From Puniceicoccales bacterium (GTDB taxonomy: Bacteria; Verrucomicrobiota; Verrucomicrobiia; Opitutales; JAIRLM01), in the NCBI GenBank assembly GCA_031281635.1, contig JAITFC010000056.1, forward strand, positions 1 through 7,970: a stretch of DNA of 7,970 bases, read 5' to 3'. Positions 1 to 6,505 of this stretch are shown piece by piece. Every line of letters begins with the position of its first letter. Positions within the stretch are counted from its first letter, which is position 1. The notes beneath the pieces are model-generated. The model searched no databases. It saw only the letters and a list, made by a program, of their open reading frames with translations, and was not told the origin of the DNA. Both the position numbers and the translations under genes were made by a program.

Positions 1-334
1 ACTTGCTGATGTACGGGTACTTCCCATCCCACTTTCCCGCAAACTCTTCCAGCCTTTCGAAGCCATCCATATAACTCAATGGGACCGTTGCAGCTTCGCA
101 CGGTCTTCTTGGACGTGCCATTGCGATAATTTGGTCGCCCACCAGCTTTCTGCTCGTTTTTATTGAAGCCGAGATGCTGCTTAAGTTCTTCGTCGTACAT
201 GAGTTCGATCATGTCCTTCTTTAGCCTACAAAACGCTGCCTCGAGCTCTGCTGTGCCTGTGAAATTTCCGAGCAAATCTCGGAGTTTCGCCTGATATTCT
301 GCCCTTTGGGCCAATTCTTCTTTCGTTTTTTCAT
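1..334 (-). pseudogene. IS256-family (mutator-type) transposase remnant, frameshifted and internally deleted, cut by window edge
   Basis: Read on the minus strand, about 85 codons match the N-terminal part of IS256-family transposases, the DDE enzymes that move the element. Key stretches are LKKDMIELMYDEELKQHLGF and, a few residues later, NYRNGTSKKTVRS followed by GPIE. After about position 77 the reading frame changes, and the sequence jumps to a motif from much later in the family, FAGKWDGKYPYISK, which begins at the ATG at 70-68. About 200 residues, including most of the catalytic region, are missing. The likely start is the ATG at 334-332, with GGAG upstream. It reads Met-Lys-Lys in one frame, while the rest (TKEELAQRAEYQ) is in another. 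One A lost from the A-run just after the ATG would restore MKKTKEELAQ. The two lesions make this a dead copy. The family call is secure; the deletion size is from memory of family length. Confidence 0.85.
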
Positions 335-395
335 CTACAAACTCTCCATAAAAAGGATTGTATGGAAATTTTACGTTTACACAAGTCTTATTTCG
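1..395 (-). mobile_element. IS256-family insertion sequence, degenerate, one end present
   Basis: This is the transposase remnant plus its upstream flank. On the minus strand the 60 bases before the transposase ATG include TTGTGTAAACG (about 382-372). This resembles the TGTGTAAA core I recall from many IS256-family terminal inverted repeats. The outer boundary is therefore placed near 385-400, just inside the end of the 475-aa reading frame, but it is not proven because the other end lies outside the window or is lost. No target duplication can be checked. Confidence 0.55.
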
Positions 396-1804
396 CTCCC
401 TTCTAGAATCTGCAATGGCGGTGGTTTGGCAATTATCATTTCGTAAGCATCTACGGTTATTTGTTCTTGGAAAGGATCTTCGAATATACATGAAATTTGT
501 GACGCGATGAAGAGTGTTTCCATGCCGTTCTGCGCGCTATAGATTGCTTCGCAGTTGACGCTAATTGTGCCGTCAGTGTTCTCTTCGACGGTTAGGAAAA
601 ATTTTGGTGTTTCACGAGCAAATGCGTCTTTTACGGCGTTCGCGTACTTCGATGCACACAGCGAATCCTCGGCTGCTATTAGGGCGTGAGTTAGAGCGCA
701 GAACATCCGCGCTCCTCGCACATCATCATATTGTGCTATTTTGCGCAATTGTTCAATTGTATTGAGTGTTGATGAGGGACGCAGGCTGTACTCTTTGCCA
801 TCGATCGTCAAGGCAATAGTTTCTACGTCATAAAATACATTTTCAAAACTATGTAATTTTTTTCCTATGGGTGCCATAATAGTACAACCATTATCTCCTT
901 GCGTGAACCATTCTATCGGGCATGGTGTGTCATATATAGACAATGAACAAAGCCATCTTTGCATTTCCTCTCTGCTTTCAATAAATGCATGATCAGGAAA
1001 TTGTAAAAGAATGTATTCGTCCGGAATGTTTCCTATTGCTTTTGCTAGATGTGTCAGTCGGTCGTCAGCTTGCCGTAAAATGCCACTTTTATCGAAAATG
1101 TTTGCCATTCGTTCCGGGAAATTGGCCAATGCGGTTGGGAAATCTGTGAAAACAGGTTGGGCTAGGTTTATGCCTTGTGGCAGCCGAACGGCATTGCCAT
1201 TCAAATTTACCTCTGCTGTAAATACTGCATTTGGGTTACCGTGCTGAAACACCAGGAGATGCAGCGTCGGATTGCGGCCAGGCGGTGCATATATGACCAA
1301 TTGCACATTAAATCCCGGCAAAATTGCCAAGGGAGTTCCGTCATACGACGCTAGGTATAGGCCGCCGGGAAGGTTAGTGTCTTTTTGCGTTTCAAAGCGA
1401 TAAGGTTTTGTTAATGATAGCGTAATCTGGATTGAAGCGATTGGTGCATCTGAAAAAAAATCATGGACGTAGACGTATGATCTCTGACATGGCGCCAGTG
1501 CGCGTCTTTTCTGGTCGAAAAGGCGTTGCGAAATTTCGCGATGGTCATTATTGTAAATAGCCACGCCAAGCGTGATAACCGCTGCAAATAACAATATGGA
1601 AGCTAATACGATGAGGGCTACTCCACTCGCATAAACAAGCGATATAATTAGACCCAATGCTAGAGCTCCACAAGCAGCAAAGCAGATAATTGCGCGAGTT
1701 TTGTATGTGCTGATTAAATTTTTAATGCTATCAAGGTTGGCATTTTCTGAAAGAAGCCATGACGGATTCCTTTCACCAGCTCCAGAAACTCCTCCCGCAT
1801 CCAT
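377..1804 (-). CDS. Hypothetical bilobed-hairpin membrane protein (475 aa), Inc-like layout
   Basis: I do not recognise the family. Residues 1-35 are polar. Two hydrophobic segments then lie close together at about 38-58 and 61-84, joined by only a couple of residues (YASG), which suggests a hairpin with both ends on the same side of a membrane. Residues 85-475 are soluble-looking, mixed beta/alpha, with no motif I can assign. There is no cleavable signal peptide. This layout resembles chlamydial Inc proteins, which type III secretion places in a host-derived membrane; that is a comparison of architecture only. The ATG at 1804 is the first in frame and has no Shine-Dalgarno site before it. 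The gene is divergent from the 538-aa gene across 183 bp. The last codons (SEIRLV and the TAA) overlap what looks like the end of an IS256 element, so the native C-terminus may have been replaced. Confidence 0.75.
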   Translation of the reverse strand: MDAGGVSGAGERNPSWLLSENANLDSIKNLISTYKTRAIICFAACGALALGLIISLVYASGVALIVLASILLFAAVITLGVAIYNNDHREISQRLFDQKRRALAPCQRSYVYVHDFFSDAPIASIQITLSLTKPYRFETQKDTNLPGGLYLASYDGTPLAILPGFNVQLVIYAPPGRNPTLHLLVFQHGNPNAVFTAEVNLNGNAVRLPQGINLAQPVFTDFPTALANFPERMANIFDKSGILRQADDRLTHLAKAIGNIPDEYILLQFPDHAFIESREEMQRWLCSLSIYDTPCPIEWFTQGDNGCTIMAPIGKKLHSFENVFYDVETIALTIDGKEYSLRPSSTLNTIEQLRKIAQYDDVRGARMFCALTHALIAAEDSLCASKYANAVKDAFARETPKFFLTVEENTDGTISVNCEAIYSAQNGMETLFIASQISCIFEDPFQEQITVDAYEMIIAKPPPLQILEGSEIRLV

Positions 1805-1987
1805 ACGGCATCAGTATGACCCATATGATAAATTTTGTCGAGAAAAATTTACTTTCGCTCTTCCAAAATGATGTATCAAAAAGACATCTTCTTTCCCCTT
1901 AACTGTTTAGACGCTCCGAGCGAGAAGCCGAAAGTTTTTCCTTTGAAAAATTATTGACTATAAATTCTTCTTCCAAATTATGACATC
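1805..1987. promoter_or_regulatory. Divergent intergenic region between two hairpin-protein genes
   Basis: This 183-bp AT-rich stretch must hold the promoters of both flanking genes. It contains a perfect 8-bp inverted repeat, TAAATTTT (1829-1836) and AAAATTTA (1844-1851), separated by 7 bases. It also has a compact 11-base palindrome CGCTC-C-GAGCG (1912-1922) and a weak GATGT/ACATC pair (1870-1888). TATAAA at 1959-1964 is a possible -10 box for the plus-strand gene, but I see no convincing -35 at the right spacing. Assignments of function are inference. Confidence 0.4.
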
Positions 1988-3604
1988 GTGCGTAATCAAA
2001 TCGTAAAAATTGCGATTTTCTGCGCTGGCACATTGTTCTCTGCTGGTGGTGTCGCAGGCATAATTGTTACGTGCGTAGCTATGTCAACGGCAACGAAGTG
2101 CGGTAGCGTGTTTTTATTGACAGTTGCCGGCGCCTGTCCTCCCGCGTCCATAGCAATTGCCACATTTTTCGCAATTTTGGGTATCATTTTGATTGCCTAC
2201 TGCATATATGCCAACAGACATGCGAATGATGCCTTGGGGTCGGAGGAGGTGGTAGAAGAACCTGAACAGCTGGCAGAAGAACCTGAACCGCCGATAGAAG
2301 AGCAAAGTCCACAAGAGGTTGGAATTCGCGCCAGTGACGTAGCAATATTAGAGGTGTTGCGTGCTCGCCGGGAGGATTCCGATAATCCTGAATTCATGGA
2401 TCGTTTGACAGCGTTACAGAAAGAATCCTCATCCTTACGCGTTACCAGCCTGGAGGCCTCTGGAATTTCTCCCGATGAATTGGATCTATTGCTCTACTTG
2501 GGCATCGATGTGGGGGTCGGCAACGTAGCACAGGCTGCAGATTGTCTAAGTGACTTCGAAATGGGGCGCGGGTACACGCGTTCCCTATTTGTCCATGGTC
2601 GTCCCACAGAGGGAACTGCCAGGGAATTCCGATCGGGGGCATGCCTATTCGTCGAGGCCGGCGAAAAATTAGATGCACGAGCTGCGGCTTATTGCCGCCG
2701 AAACCACATACCTGTGTTATATAATTCTTACAACTTTCTGCGATTGGAACCTGAGGCCATAGTGCTGTACACATCCATAGCTGATCTGGCAACATTTTCC
2801 CCTCCGCCCACCTACTTGGTTGTGGCATCCTATGACATCGACTACGCGAATGTAATATCCATGCGAAAACATTGTTCCGTACTGTTAGTGCCTCCGAATA
2901 TGGCAGGAATTGACGCCAAGCAAATTTTTTTGTTGCGTCCAATAGGAGAATCCTCGCTCTGTGGAAGAGGCAAGTTGACTGGCTGTGTGGTTAAGAAGAC
3001 GCAACACCTTTCTCCGGCAAAATATCGGGCTCTACTGTGGAAGGCACGGCGGCACGAGGTATGCGTGCTTTTGCAACGGGCAACACCGTCGGGCATAAGT
3101 TGCACTCTCCCTAATTTCGAGACTGTTTACAGAGATCATCTGCGTGTTTCCGCGGCTGCTCCGATTCCTGATGCCAGTTCCGATGACCGTGCCGCACATG
3201 TTCCTCCTTTGATTTTGCGTCCACATTCTGATACCGTCAGCTGGCTTGGACAGACATTGCAAATGGCCGAAATTTCCGTGCAAGATTCGGGAGATACTCC
3301 CATTTGTAGAGGTGTTTTTTCAGCCCAGGCAATAGATTTTGCCATAAATAATTTGCAATTAATTGTAGAATGGGAAGCGGATCCACCCGTAGTAGGAAGG
3401 GAAATTATGAGGAAACGTGAGATCGAAGTCCTTCTTTCCCGGCAGCCTCCCATTAGTGACGACGAGTTGCGAGCTGCAGTAGCTGGGAAAATGCTAGAAA
3501 TTCATGGGATTGGACAGCCAATTGACGTAGAAACCGTTAGAAAATTGCACGAACTTGGTGCGAGTATACGCTTTAGGCGCAATAGGGCAACTTTCGATTG
3601 CTAA
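1988..3604 (+). CDS. Hypothetical bilobed-hairpin membrane protein (538 aa) with acidic repeat linker
   Basis: The family is not recognised. Two long hydrophobic stretches, about residues 5-32 and 39-74, are joined by a short polar turn and form a membrane hairpin at the extreme N-terminus. Next comes a very acidic, proline-containing linker (about 86-110) with a repeated EEPE unit. A large soluble region of about 425 residues follows, with many cysteines and Rossmann-like alternating beta/alpha stretches (for example YLVVASYDIDYANV). No catalytic signature is clear to me. The C-terminus is basic and ends in a cysteine. The start is GTG at 1988. An ATG at 1980 is in another frame that stops quickly, and no Shine-Dalgarno site is visible. 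It is convergent with rpmG, 90 bp away. The layout parallels the 475-aa neighbour, although the soluble parts look unrelated, so a role at a host or cell membrane is only inferred. Confidence 0.75.
   Translation: MRNQIVKIAIFCAGTLFSAGGVAGIIVTCVAMSTATKCGSVFLLTVAGACPPASIAIATFFAILGIILIAYCIYANRHANDALGSEEVVEEPEQLAEEPEPPIEEQSPQEVGIRASDVAILEVLRARREDSDNPEFMDRLTALQKESSSLRVTSLEASGISPDELDLLLYLGIDVGVGNVAQAADCLSDFEMGRGYTRSLFVHGRPTEGTAREFRSGACLFVEAGEKLDARAAAYCRRNHIPVLYNSYNFLRLEPEAIVLYTSIADLATFSPPPTYLVVASYDIDYANVISMRKHCSVLLVPPNMAGIDAKQIFLLRPIGESSLCGRGKLTGCVVKKTQHLSPAKYRALLWKARRHEVCVLLQRATPSGISCTLPNFETVYRDHLRVSAAAPIPDASSDDRAAHVPPLILRPHSDTVSWLGQTLQMAEISVQDSGDTPICRGVFSAQAIDFAINNLQLIVEWEADPPVVGREIMRKREIEVLLSRQPPISDDELRAAVAGKMLEIHGIGQPIDVETVRKLHELGASIRFRRNRATFDC
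2254..2288 (+). repeat. Short in-frame direct repeat in acidic linker
   Basis: The 14-base unit AGAAGAACCTGAAC occurs at 2254-2267 and again at 2275-2288, a 21-base period. It encodes the repeated EEPE motif in the linker of the 538-aa protein. Because the period is a multiple of three, copies can be gained or lost without breaking the frame. Confidence 0.7.
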
Positions 3605-3694
3605 CACGCTACCCCAGGCATAGGCACTTGCATTGATGCCGGCATTGCGGGTTGTGGTGTCGTTCCAGACCCAACAGCACGCCCCTAATGCAAA
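3605..3694. other. Convergent intergenic gap
   Basis: Ninety bases separate the ends of the 538-aa gene (plus) and rpmG (minus). The stretch is richer in G+C than the other gaps. I see partly complementary runs (around GGGT at 3649 and ACCC at 3669) but no strong stem followed by a T-tract, so no intrinsic terminator is called. Confidence 0.3.
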
Positions 3695-3865
3695 TTAGCT
3701 TTTGATTTCCTTGTGGAGCGTATGTCTGCGGAGGAAAGGATTATACTTTTTCTTTTGCACCTTTTCCGTTTGCAACTTCTTATTGCGCGTTGTCATATAG
3801 CGGGAAACCGGCTTCCCTTCGGCGCGGGCTTCCGTACATTCGATAATCACATGTTCTCTCGGCAT
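3695..3865 (-). CDS. rpmG: 50S ribosomal protein L33 (bL33)
   Basis: The 56-residue product is a small basic protein of the large ribosomal subunit, located near the E site. The family pattern is clear throughout: MPRE at the start, IIECTEARAEGKPVSRY, then TTRNKK, and near the C-terminus KKYNPFLRRHTLHKEIK. The two CXXC zinc-knuckle pairs found in some L33 versions are absent; only one cysteine is seen. The start is the ATG at 3865. An open frame continues upstream, but it only shadows the neighbouring gene and adds sequence foreign to L33. No clear Shine-Dalgarno site precedes the ATG. The gene lies 43 bases downstream of the CNNM-type gene on the same strand, so the two may be cotranscribed. 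The sequence type resembles that of Verrucomicrobia more than the shorter chlamydial L33, as far as I recall. Confidence 0.95.
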   Translation of the reverse strand: MPREHVIIECTEARAEGKPVSRYMTTRNKKLQTEKVQKKKYNPFLRRHTLHKEIKS

Positions 3866-3908
3866 GGTGCTGCTATGGGAAAGCATTTCACGGACCGAGT
3901 CAAGAGCA

Positions 3909-5021
3909 TTATTGTTTTTTTGTCTTCCGCTTGCCCGTACGCTTTGGCGTCTGAGCTGCTCCATCGTCACTTGCCGCATATTTTTTTTGCCGCATTCGCA
4001 GGCGCCGTGCATCTTCTCTGGACGTGCTCGCCAAGTCTTCGTATTCGAAAATTTCGCGACCAATTACGTATTCAAAGATATCTTCGATTGTCAAAACGCC
4101 GATGATTGCGTGATTAATATCTTCTATGAGAGCAATTTGCTGAAAATGCTGCAGTAAGATTTCCAAGGCCGCGGAAATTTTCGCGTCCTTCGGGATTCGC
4201 ACAACGTCTTTGACGAGAGAGCGCACAGATAGATCGTGCTTGTCCGCAGCCATGGCTTCCAGCAAGTCCCGGCGACGGACGATGCCGATGAAATTTGTGC
4301 GTTCTCCGGTGAAGACCGGAATGCGGCCGTGGGGGATTTCCTGGTGCCTGCGAAAGACCTCGCCAATGGTTTGATTCGCGTTGATGGAGAAGATCTTACG
4401 CGATGTAATTGACTCCACCTCCAGGTCGTCCAGCGTGAGGGAATGCTCCACCATATCGCATTCGATGCGGCTTAGAATGCCATCTTTGACTCCGCGCCGG
4501 GCCGTCAAAATAATTGCTTCGTCGGAAAGTGCGCTGCTCGTTCTTTTTTTGGGCAAGAAAATATCAACAATTTTTGCGCACACGAAAGCAATGGGGTACA
4601 TAACCCAAGTGATGACGCGTATTGGATAAACGGACCAATAAATGAGCCGGCGGCGATAGTAGATGCCGAGAACCTTAGGCAAAATGTCCGTAAATACGAA
4701 GCCGACGATTGCCACGCCGAAGGAAAAGGGCAGCACAGACTGGTCGCCGTAGTGTGTCTCCATCAGCGAACCGAGAATAACGGAACACATGCAGGTTGCG
4801 CCGGTATCGATGGCCAATATGGCAGCCAGTGATCGGTCGGTGTGCTCCTGGAACGATTCAAATAATTTTCCGAGATGCGGCGAACGGCTTTTTAATTTTT
4901 CCACCTCCGCAACCGTTGCCCCGACGAACAAACCGTCCAGCAGCGATGCGCCGAATGAAAAAAACATCATTAGGAAGAGAACACATAGAATTTCAGCCAC
5001 GTGTTTTCTAGGGTTACGCAA
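3909..5021 (-). CDS. CNNM/DUF21 transmembrane protein with CBS pair (hemolysin C/CorC-like ion transporter family)
   Basis: The 370-aa protein has an N-terminal CNNM (DUF21) membrane domain with hydrophobic segments at about 8-34, 64-88, 96-121 and 126-157, including the conserved-looking FTDILPKVLG. A cytoplasmic pair of CBS modules follows (about 204-260 and 265-325), marked by GRIPVFTGERTNFIGIV and GVLTIEDIFEYVIGREI. The family is linked to Mg2+/Co2+ efflux or homeostasis, and CBS pairs usually bind adenine nucleotides. The substrate here is not known. The C-terminal CorC/HlyC (FAD-like fold) domain found in many bacterial members is missing. Instead there is a charged tail ending in a lysine/arginine-rich stretch (359-369), and the usual DEYGG motif is reduced to EDINHA. 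The start is TTG at 5021, because a stop lies five codons upstream. GTG at 5000 is an alternative. Neither has a clear Shine-Dalgarno site. rpmG follows 43 bases downstream. Confidence 0.88.
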   Translation of the reverse strand: MRNPRKHVAEILCVLFLMMFFSFGASLLDGLFVGATVAEVEKLKSRSPHLGKLFESFQEHTDRSLAAILAIDTGATCMCSVILGSLMETHYGDQSVLPFSFGVAIVGFVFTDILPKVLGIYYRRRLIYWSVYPIRVITWVMYPIAFVCAKIVDIFLPKKRTSSALSDEAIILTARRGVKDGILSRIECDMVEHSLTLDDLEVESITSRKIFSINANQTIGEVFRRHQEIPHGRIPVFTGERTNFIGIVRRRDLLEAMAADKHDLSVRSLVKDVVRIPKDAKISAALEILLQHFQQIALIEDINHAIIGVLTIEDIFEYVIGREIFEYEDLASTSREDARRLRMRQKKYAASDDGAAQTPKRTGKRKTKKQ

Positions 5022-5051
5022 AATTCTACGACGTCAATCAAATTTTTTAGT

Positions 5052-5064
5052 GCGAAAGTTTCGC
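5052..5064. promoter_or_regulatory. Near-perfect palindrome upstream of the CNNM gene
   Basis: GCGAAA-G-TTTCGC is a 13-base palindrome with one central base, about 30 bases before the TTG start of the CNNM-type gene. It could be a repressor operator or a tiny hairpin in the leader. No promoter boxes around it are convincing. A role is inference from position only. Confidence 0.3.
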
Positions 5065-5169
5065 CGATGGAATTTCTCTTTTGCAAGTCCTTCTCCGTTT
5101 AGGAAAATCATGGCGAAAGGAGTCGCATGAGTGAATGATTCTGCGAAAAAATAGTGCAAAAAAACTATC

Positions 5170-5175
5170 TTGACT
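5170..5175 (+). promoter_or_regulatory. Candidate -35 box for the tRNA-Gln gene
   Basis: TTGACT matches the -35 consensus at five of six bases and lies 45 bases before the tRNA, a plausible distance for its promoter. The expected -10 position (about 5193-5200, around ACTTGTGG) matches poorly, so the call is weak. The 200 bases from 5022 to 5220 contain no supported gene. Confidence 0.25.
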
Positions 5176-5220
5176 TTTTGTGCCGCCGTAGCACTTGTGG
5201 CTAGGCGCTGGTTCGCAATT

Positions 5221-5294
5221 TGCCTGATGGTGTAACGGTAGCACACTGGATTTTGGTTCCAATTGTCCAGGTTCGAATCCTGGTCGGGCAGCCA
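5221..5294 (+). tRNA. tRNA-Gln (anticodon UUG), CCA encoded
   Basis: The gene folds as a full cloverleaf. The acceptor stem is TGCCTGA with TCGGGCA (one T-G pair). The D-arm is GTGT/GCAC with GG in its loop. The anticodon arm is CTGGA-TTTTGGT-TCCAA, with TTG at positions 34-36 and a purine at 37. The variable loop has four bases, and the T-arm is CCAGG-TTCGAAT-CCTGG. Discriminator G is followed by a genomic CCA (5292-5294). The first pair of the anticodon stem is a C-A mismatch. UUG reads CAA, and CAG by wobble. The tRNA lies opposite and just downstream of gatC, whose product helps charge this tRNA by the indirect route in bacteria without glutaminyl-tRNA synthetase. Whether that route operates here cannot be told from the window. 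Confidence 0.96.
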
Positions 5295-5315
5295 ACAATT
5301 TTGCTTTTCAGTGAA

Positions 5316-5331
5316 ATTTGAAATGTCAAAT
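5316..5331. terminator. AT-rich inverted repeat between tRNA-Gln and gatC, possible weak bidirectional terminator
   Basis: ATTTGA (5316-5321) and TCAAAT (5326-5331) form a perfect six-base stem around AATG, in the 55-base gap between the convergent ends of tRNA-Gln and gatC. On the minus strand it is followed by a short T-rich run. The stem has little G+C, so it would be a weak terminator at best. Its position between convergent genes is the main support. Confidence 0.3.
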
Positions 5332-5349
5332 CCGTCAACGCGAACGGCA

Positions 5350-5664
5350 TTACACTTCATCCACAACGCGGTAGATTGCTACTTGTCCGCGATCCCGCTC
5401 CGGGGCATTTGCCAGGGCATCGTCCTGGGAGAGACTTTTGCCCACCTGGTCCTCATCCCAAACATTGTACAACTCCTCAGCGTGGGCTGATGGGAGCACA
5501 TTGGACACGTCGACGGCCATAATTCTCTGCACGTAATTCAGCGTAGAGCGCAGGTGCCCCTTGAACTTTTCACATTCTTCCGGTCGCAATTCGATGCGTG
5601 CCAGGGTCACAATCGCATCCATATCGATGGACTCCACGTCAACTTGCTCATCCTCATTCCCCAT
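5350..5664 (-). CDS. gatC: Aspartyl/glutamyl-tRNA(Asn/Gln) amidotransferase subunit C
   Basis: The 104-residue protein is GatC, the small scaffold subunit of the cytoplasmic GatCAB amidotransferase. That enzyme converts Glu-tRNA(Gln), and Asp-tRNA(Asn) in some bacteria, to the amidated form. Family features run in order: VTLARIELRPEECEKF near the N-terminus, LNYVQRIMAVDVSNVLPSAH in the middle, and DEDQVGKSLSQDDALANAPE with a G-Q-V tail near the end. Length is normal (usually about 95-105). The start is the ATG at 5664, preceded by TTGGAG at good spacing. The open frame continues to 5772, but the extra residues are unlike GatC. gatA and gatB are not adjacent within the window, so the operon is split. 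The gene faces tRNA-Gln, the substrate of its complex. Confidence 0.92.
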   Translation of the reverse strand: MGNEDEQVDVESIDMDAIVTLARIELRPEECEKFKGHLRSTLNYVQRIMAVDVSNVLPSAHAEELYNVWDEDQVGKSLSQDDALANAPERDRGQVAIYRVVDEV

Positions 5665-5728
5665 GCATCTCCAACTGCCGAACGCGCCCGCCATTGCAAG
5701 AAAATTTTCCCATTTTTTTCGAGACCTC

Positions 5729-5746
5729 ATCCTGCCAATGCAGGAT
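5729..5746 (-). promoter_or_regulatory. Perfect hairpin in the gatC upstream region
   Basis: ATCCTGC (5729-5735) and GCAGGAT (5740-5746) pair perfectly over seven bases around a four-base loop, 65 bases upstream of the gatC start. Neither strand has a T-tract directly after it, so it is not a standard terminator. It could be a leader hairpin of gatC or a weak end signal for the tsaB-like transcript. The 185-base gap 5665-5849 otherwise shows repeated TTGACA-like sequence on the minus strand (TTGACATTGACA, about 5779-5790), a possible -35, without a good -10, and no further gene. Confidence 0.4.
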
Positions 5747-5849
5747 TTACTTTCCATCCGGGGTAAACCCAATTCACAATGTCAATGTCAAAGTGAACGG
5801 AACTGCGATGCTCACGCTTAAAAAAAATCTCGATTGTGCGCACTGCCGT

Positions 5850-6419
5850 TTAAAAAGGTTTCCAAAAATCCAGTAGGATATCTTTCAAAATGTGTAAATT
5901 TTCCCGCAAAATCAGTCCTCGCAGTGCCAATGATTCCGTCGTCGGCAGGATGAAAAATGGCTCGACCGGTGGCACAAAGGCTTCGAGTGCGACGTTGCTG
6001 CGTTCGCCTAGACTGCCGTTCGAAGATAGCGGGCAAATAATTGCTTTTTTTGCGGAAATCGGCACCATGATATGACATTCTTGACCGTGAAATTCCCCTG
6101 CGATGTAACGCGCTGCCAATTCGAAGGCGTCGCAGCGGTCAATCGCATTTTGGTGTTGAAGAACCTCCAATGTGCGCGCGAGCATTTCCGTCGCACGAAG
6201 TCCGCCACCATTCCCCGGACCGACGCAAAGTAACGTACGCATAACATCATTCAGGCGCAATTTCCGCCGTTCCAACGCCTCCCGCAACGCCTCAAAAAGA
6301 ATTTGCGGCGGGCAGTGGTTCACTTCAAAAAGTTCTCCACCGCCGTCCGGAAAAAACAGGCCAACGCGGTAGTATTTTCTAGAACCGTCCAAAAATAGCG
6401 CGCAGAGATTCCGCCCCAT
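5850..6419 (-). CDS. tsaB: TsaB-like protein (tRNA threonylcarbamoyladenosine biosynthesis), divergent
   Basis: The 189-residue product looks like a diverged TsaB, an ASKHA-fold cytoplasmic partner of TsaD and TsaE in making t6A at position 37 of ANN-decoding tRNAs. Support comes from the N-terminal LCALFLDGSRKYYRVGLF, which matches the usual LAIDTST..SVAL strand pair, and from CVGPGNGGGLRATEMLARTL (about 65-84), which matches the GPGSFTGLRIG signature. CDAFELAARYI (96-106) fits the segment that follows. The protein is shorter than typical members (about 220-230), and the usual R..E.Y region is replaced by SAKKAIICPL. The signature loop has lost its S-F-T. The ATG at 6419 has no clear Shine-Dalgarno site. 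The frame stays open upstream, with only an ATT as an alternative. A paralogue or degenerate version is possible; a full-length tsaB elsewhere would argue against this name. Confidence 0.7.
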   Translation of the reverse strand: MGRNLCALFLDGSRKYYRVGLFFPDGGGELFEVNHCPPQILFEALREALERRKLRLNDVMRTLLCVGPGNGGGLRATEMLARTLEVLQHQNAIDRCDAFELAARYIAGEFHGQECHIMVPISAKKAIICPLSSNGSLGERSNVALEAFVPPVEPFFILPTTESLALRGLILRENLHILKDILLDFWKPF

Positions 6420-6505
6420 TGACGGAACAATTTGTACTTTGTTGAGAAGATTGCCAGGAATTTTAAAAAAAATACGTTGCCGACATTCCTCGACCCAAAC
6501 AACCC

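Noticed and set aside
2442..2942. 166-codon minus-strand frame inside the 538-aa gene
   Set aside because: Composition and lack of motifs mark it as a shadow of the plus-strand gene.
3866..4063. N-terminal extension of L33 to 4063
   Set aside because: It only shadows the CNNM gene in another frame; L33 begins at MPRE.
3713..4157. Plus-strand frames of 130 and 97 codons
   Set aside because: They are antisense to rpmG and the end of the CNNM gene, which are clearly real.
5136..5167. ATAGT/ACTAT hairpin with T-run on the minus strand as a terminator
   Set aside because: A five-base A/T-rich stem with an eight-base loop is too weak, and no minus-strand gene ends there.
5034..5366. Minus-strand open frame of 110 codons across the tRNA
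   Set aside because: It is antisense to tRNA-Gln. The RPGFEPGQ-like peptide is the usual translation artefact of a reversed tRNA.
5665..5772. N-terminal extension of gatC to 5772
   Set aside because: The 36 extra residues are unlike GatC, and the ATG at 5664 has a good ribosome binding site.
5813..5850. T8 tract after tsaB as an intrinsic terminator
   Set aside because: No stable hairpin directly precedes the T-tract; GTGCGCAC cannot fold on itself without a loop.
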